DNA from: SAR202 cluster bacterium
GTDB lineage: Bacteria; Chloroflexota; Dehalococcoidia; UBA3495
Direction: 5' to 3'
Length of the DNA: 24,163 nt
NCBI GenBank assembly: GCA_009392775.1
Contig: VFFT01000088.1
Span: 1 to 24,163 of the forward strand
Shown here piece after piece: positions 21,728 through 24,163 of the stretch (its first letter is position 1; every line of letters starts with the position of its first letter). The notes beneath the pieces are model-generated. The model had not been told where the DNA came from and did no database searches. It was given only the letters and a program-made list of their open reading frames with translations. A program made the position numbers and the translations under genes.

Positions 21728-23257
21728 TTGGACATACTTAAAGAGACACTTCGCAGATTAAACGTCATAGGCCACTATCGAGAGCTTGGCACAGATCGCC
21801 AACGCAAAGAAAGCATGATAGCCCTGGCATCAACCCAGTTACTCGTCCAACTGTCCAGCATGCCCATTGCCATGACAATACCCTCTGTTGCTAGGCACTT
21901 CGAGGTAGAAGTTTCACAAGCATCCTGGATGGTGGTTATTCGGTTGCTAATGCTAGGTAGCACCGTGTTTTTAGCCGCCCGACTAGGAGAACGGTACGGT
22001 TACGCCAGAATATACTTCATCGGTGCGATCCTTATGACCGTAGCCAGTGTCCTATCCGCATTCTCTAATAGTTTACTAACTTTGATTCTATGGAGTGGGG
22101 TAGTTGGACTCGGTGGCGCTCTGATCACAGGTAACGCTAATGCTATTCTAGCCCAGGTATTTGATACTAACGAAAGAGGAAGAGCTTTTTCCGTCATGGT
22201 AGTGTCTGCTCGGCTGGGGACTCTAATAGGTTTGGCATTATTTGGAATTTTCTTGCAATACTTCAGCTGGAGACTGGTATTTCTAACAAGTCTTCCTATA
22301 GGCCTACTGGCCATGAAGAACAGTTACCCTCTTTTGAAATACCAAGCAGAGCAATTCAAAGACACAGTGAAAGCAATTAACATTAATTACGTGGCAGCTG
22401 TGCTTATGGTTGCAACGCTTGGGGCTCTAATACTCTCAGGAATGCATATTCACGAAGGAGCAGAAACCTTCACTTCAAACGAAGCTTTGGCCTACCACGT
22501 TCCAATGCATCTATTATTCTTTGCCCTGCTTGGGCTATTTATAGTAGTACAGGGCAGAACCGGCGAACCATTCGTGCAGTTCGAGTACTTCAAACAGAAA
22601 GCCTTCTCCATGGCGCTTTACAGCAACACCACATTTCATCTGTCCATGCTCGCGGTTACAACGCTCATACCAATCGTTATAGAGAACGGACTAGGTTATT
22701 CACCAATCGTAGTTGCTCTAGTTATAATGCCGAACCAGTTAATGGGATTATTCCTACCTGCCTTAGCTGGTTGGATCTACGACAAATACAACCCCAGGTG
22801 GCTTCGACCATCTGCACTTATGGGAATAGCTTTGGGGTTTGTGCTAGTAGGATTCTTCGCTGGTGTAGTGCCAGTATGGGGGATTCCGATACTTTTGCTA
22901 CCAGCGTACATAGGATCTAACCTTTTCAACACCGCAAACAATGCCTTAGTAATGAACACTCTACCAGAGAGTACCGCCTTCGCTTCAGGAATGCTAGAAA
23001 CCACTAGACAAATGGGACACACCGTAGGGGCAACCATTAGCGCAGCTGTTGTCAGCTTGGCCATTCCTGCTACGATAGAGTTCTTGAGTCCTAGTGATCT
23101 TCAGGCAGTTTACAGAGAAGGATTCAGATATGCAGCTATAGCAGTTGTATGGATAATGGTATCAGGAAGTATAGTGGCAGCATTCCAAAAAATGCCAGAG
23201 AGCATGCAGAAACGTAAAGATGCTGACCCCAAACCTCAGCCAACCGGCGGAGACTAA
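21728..23257 (+). CDS. MFS transporter, DHA2-type (14 helices)
   Basis: Large major facilitator of 509 residues with about 14 predicted membrane helices, matching the drug:proton antiporter-2 group. The motif after helix 2 is R-L-G-E-R-Y-G-Y, and the motif C-like region is W-S-G-V-V-G-L-G-G-A. The N terminus carries a long cytoplasmic extension (residues 1-28), and the C-terminal tail is charged (K-R-K-D-A-D-P-K). Start TTG at 21728 is chosen because AGGTG (21719-21723) is 4 bases upstream; there is no better ATG nearby until residue 30. Efflux of a toxic or waste organic compound is likely but unproven. It may share the ferredoxin transcript. Confidence 0.9.
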   Translation: MDILKETLRRLNVIGHYRELGTDRQRKESMIALASTQLLVQLSSMPIAMTIPSVARHFEVEVSQASWMVVIRLLMLGSTVFLAARLGERYGYARIYFIGAILMTVASVLSAFSNSLLTLILWSGVVGLGGALITGNANAILAQVFDTNERGRAFSVMVVSARLGTLIGLALFGIFLQYFSWRLVFLTSLPIGLLAMKNSYPLLKYQAEQFKDTVKAININYVAAVLMVATLGALILSGMHIHEGAETFTSNEALAYHVPMHLLFFALLGLFIVVQGRTGEPFVQFEYFKQKAFSMALYSNTTFHLSMLAVTTLIPIVIENGLGYSPIVVALVIMPNQLMGLFLPALAGWIYDKYNPRWLRPSALMGIALGFVLVGFFAGVVPVWGIPILLLPAYIGSNLFNTANNALVMNTLPESTAFASGMLETTRQMGHTVGATISAAVVSLAIPATIEFLSPSDLQAVYREGFRYAAIAVVWIMVSGSIVAAFQKMPESMQKRKDADPKPQPTGGD

Positions 23258-23342
23258 CTGACAGACTGACCAGTGCAATTGCGACCCAGACACGTTACTT
23301 GGCTAACACCGTACGTCATTGCTACCACGCACTCACGCAGGT

Positions 23343-23361
23343 ACACTGTCAGTTACAGTGT
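23343..23361 (+). terminator. Small hairpin after the DHA2-type transporter gene
   Basis: ACACTGT (23343-23349) pairs with ACAGTGT (23355-23361) around a 5-base loop, followed by TGTTCC. It is the only clear stem in the 138-base gap between the transporter and the next gene. It might be a weak terminator or a leader element of the downstream gene; no T-run is present. Confidence 0.35.
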
Positions 23362-23395
23362 TGTTCCAAACCACCCGTATAGGAGACTCTAATAC

Positions 23396-24163
23396 ATGGC
23401 TATATTCCTACGTGATGTCGAAGTGTCCGAAACATTATCCATGGATCAGATGATTGAAAAGATTGAGTCTATGCAATCGTATTATGGAAACGGGGAAGCC
23501 TCTAATCTGCCAAGAAGAAAGATCATATCCAGTGGCGGAATGCTGGCAGTTATGGGCGGCGGCTTATTTTACGAGGGCGTTCTAGGAGTGAAGACATACA
23601 CTGTTGTAAAAGGACAGTATTCTTTTCAGGTAAGCCTCTATGATGCCGAAACAGGAAAACTTTTATGCTATACCCAAGCCAATCGGCTAGGGCAACTACG
23701 AACTGGCGCAACAACCGCGGTGGCCGCAAAATATTTGACTCACAATCCCGATGTAACAGTTGGAATCATTGGTACTGGATACCAAGCAGCAACCCAATTA
23801 GAAGCAGTTTCTAAAGTCCGAAACATTACTAACATAAAAGCTTTCAGCCGGACGGAATCTAGCAGGAAGCTATTCGCTGAAAACATGAGTGATGCACTAC
23901 AAGTGCCTGTAACAGCAGGAGCGTCAGCGGAAGAAACTGTCAGAAATTCTGACATCATAATATGTATAGCTGCAACCATGGAGCCCGTAATAAACGGGGA
24001 GTGGCTCGCCGATGGCTCTACCCTTATAGCAGCAGGTCCTACTACATGGAGGGCGAAGGAAGTAGATAGCCTAACCCTAACTCGATCGGAGAAAATAGTC
24101 GTTGATTCCATTGATCAGGCCCCTAATGAGTCTGGAGATTTATCGAATGCCGTTGATCAAGGA
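23396..24163 (+). CDS. Ornithine cyclodeaminase/mu-crystallin family protein, 3' truncated by window edge
   Basis: The first 256 residues of an ornithine cyclodeaminase/mu-crystallin family enzyme; the frame remains open to the last base. Family marks are G-V-K-T-Y near residue 64 (substrate-carboxylate lysine), R-T-G-A-T-T-A-V-A-A-K-Y-L at about 102-114, and the NAD(H)-binding motif G-I-I-G-T-G-Y-Q-A at about 123-131, then G-E-W-L-A-D-G-S further on. Members deaminate ornithine or other amino acids or reduce imines, in the cytoplasm, so the name does not fix the substrate. AGGAG (23381-23385) lies 10 bases upstream of the ATG. Confidence 0.9.
   Translation, partial: MAIFLRDVEVSETLSMDQMIEKIESMQSYYGNGEASNLPRRKIISSGGMLAVMGGGLFYEGVLGVKTYTVVKGQYSFQVSLYDAETGKLLCYTQANRLGQLRTGATTAVAAKYLTHNPDVTVGIIGTGYQAATQLEAVSKVRNITNIKAFSRTESSRKLFAENMSDALQVPVTAGASAEETVRNSDIIICIAATMEPVINGEWLADGSTLIAAGPTTWRAKEVDSLTLTRSEKIVVDSIDQAPNESGDLSNAVDQG

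Overview
The window looks like a compact bacterial chromosome segment from a free-living, catabolically versatile heterotroph of moderate to low GC. The gene mix is two luciferase-like flavin monooxygenases, two short-chain dehydrogenases, three unrelated MFS transporters, a GMC oxidoreductase, a GGT-family protein, an NHL beta-propeller, an ornithine-cyclodeaminase-type enzyme and a UGSC selenoprotein. It resembles uncultured marine Chloroflexota of the SAR202 type, whose genomes are known for expanded flavin monooxygenases and dehydrogenases. This assignment is an inference from gene content only; there is no rRNA or other marker in the window. No tRNA, rRNA, CRISPR array, insertion sequence or prophage gene was seen, and no gene-free stretch exceeds about 150 bases.

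Layout. 1-3607 (+): the 3' part of a thiolase, a GMC oxidoreductase and, behind its own good promoter, an NHL-repeat protein, closed by a strong hairpin. 3672-5312 (+): a 354-residue conserved protein of unknown function followed by a UGSC-family selenoprotein that reads through an in-frame TGA (5067-5069); a hairpin with SECIS properties lies directly downstream. This is the most interesting locus. 5309-5997 (-): a Trm112-like zinc protein and a CopD-like membrane protein. 6136-6888 (+): an SDR, convergent with a GGT-family gene (6890-8647, -). 8718-9943: a luciferase-like monooxygenase (-) divergent from a small orphan protein (+), each with a recognisable promoter. 10305-12784 (-): a pentapeptide-repeat/degenerate TIR protein and a second luciferase-like monooxygenase separated by a terminator. 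12892-14482: a second SDR (+) convergent with an alpha/beta hydrolase whose nucleophile position is Thr. 14550-16366 (-): an MFS transporter and a small cupin. 16424-17851 (-): an endonuclease III-like glycosylase and SfsA. 17950-18980 (+): pyrF overlapping a DUF951 gene. 19009-21258 (-): an MFS transporter and a LysR regulator. 21397-24163 (+): a 7Fe-type ferredoxin, a 14-helix MFS transporter and the 5' part of an ornithine cyclodeaminase/mu-crystallin gene.

How it works together. Most of the segment reads as a patchwork of one- or two-gene transcription units on alternating strands, each carrying an oxidising, hydrolysing or transporting function for organic molecules, rather than one long pathway operon. 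Housekeeping is limited to pyrF, sfsA, the DNA glycosylase, the Trm112-like protein and the ferredoxin. Five convergent gene pairs abut or overlap with almost no room for terminators. Several promoters match a sigma70-like -35/-10 pattern with 17-bp spacing, and Shine-Dalgarno sequences often show that an internal ATG is the true start.
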